Assembly: GCA_958436045.1 (NCBI GenBank)
Contig: CAUBIP010000091.1
Span: forward strand, 1 to 5,881
Source: an uncultured Oscillospiraceae bacterium
GTDB lineage: Bacteria; Bacillota; Clostridia; Oscillospirales; Oscillospiraceae
Reading direction: 5' to 3'
DNA length: 5,881 nucleotides
This document shows positions 5,761 through 5,881 of the stretch, piece after piece. The position numbers and the translations under genes are program-made. Numbering within the stretch: position 1 is the first letter of the stretch; the number at the start of each line of letters is the position of its first letter. The notes beneath the pieces were generated by a model. The model was given only the letters and a program-made list of their open reading frames with translations. It was not told the DNA's origin and did not search any database.

Positions 5761-5881
5761 CCGGCCCGCTGCCGGACCATATCAGCAGCGGCATCTAGAA
5801 TACAAGCAACCCCGCAGCATAGGGCCTGATATGCTCCCTTTATGAGAGACAGTGAAACAAAAAACACTGTCAAACATGAAG
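5761..5881. other. 3' flank with three short inverted repeats, no gene seen
   Basis: Three small hairpins are visible: CCGCTGC/GCAGCGG (5766-5772 with 5785-5791), AGCATA/TATGCT (5816-5821 with 5830-5835) and GACAGTG/CACTGTC (5848-5854 with 5865-5871, with an A-rich 10-nt loop). None is followed by a T-run on either strand, so none is a convincing intrinsic terminator. An ATG at 5876 near the window edge has no ribosome binding site. The true terminator of the surface protein gene may lie beyond the window, or termination may be Rho-dependent. Confidence 0.6.

Noticed and set aside
1..5881. CRISPR array, tRNA, rRNA, insertion sequence or prophage elements
   Set aside because: No regularly spaced repeats, cloverleaf sequences, transposase motifs or terminal inverted repeats were seen on either strand.

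Overview
The window (5,881 bp, GC-rich coding sequence with AT-richer intergenic gaps) looks like a chromosomal segment of a Gram-positive anaerobe of the Clostridia, most likely a gut Oscillospiraceae/Ruminococcaceae-type organism. The reasons are strong AGGAG-type ribosome binding sites, U-tailed intrinsic terminators, a near-ideal sigma-A promoter, an EcsA-like ABC ATPase with a 12-helix ABC-2-like permease, and a secreted protein ending in three SLH domains of the 'CTRAQ' kind. The genus is an inference; no marker gene is present.

Layout, left to right. Positions 1-61 are the unidentified tail of whatever lies upstream, closed by a strong intrinsic terminator (62-104). A perfect consensus promoter follows (TTGACA, 17 bp, TATAAT; 121-149). 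It drives a leader of about 165 nt that contains a tandem 14-nt duplication, several hairpins and a second complete intrinsic terminator (245-284), only 38 nt before the first gene. This is the architecture of a transcription attenuator or riboswitch, or of a small RNA gene read through into an operon. I could not match it to a known riboswitch class.

The leader feeds a two-gene operon with a 7-nt overlap: an ABC transporter ATPase (323-1036) and its multi-spanning permease (1030-2625). There is no substrate-binding protein, so the pair is probably an exporter of unknown substrate. A 13-bp-stem terminator (2664-2701) ends the operon.

The third gene (2836-5760) is a separate transcription unit. 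Its upstream region carries a twice-repeated GGCATTGCC element, with copies 21 bp apart, next to a weak candidate promoter. It encodes a 974-residue secreted surface protein: signal peptide, about five diverged repeats of an unnamed beta-rich module, a YDG-type domain, an Ig-like domain and three C-terminal SLH domains for non-covalent attachment to the cell wall. The last 121 bp contain small inverted repeats but no convincing gene or terminator.

Nothing indicates that the transporter and the surface protein act together; they share only orientation and proximity. The features most worth a second look are the attenuator-like leader, the unnamed repeat module of the surface protein and the repeated element in front of that gene.
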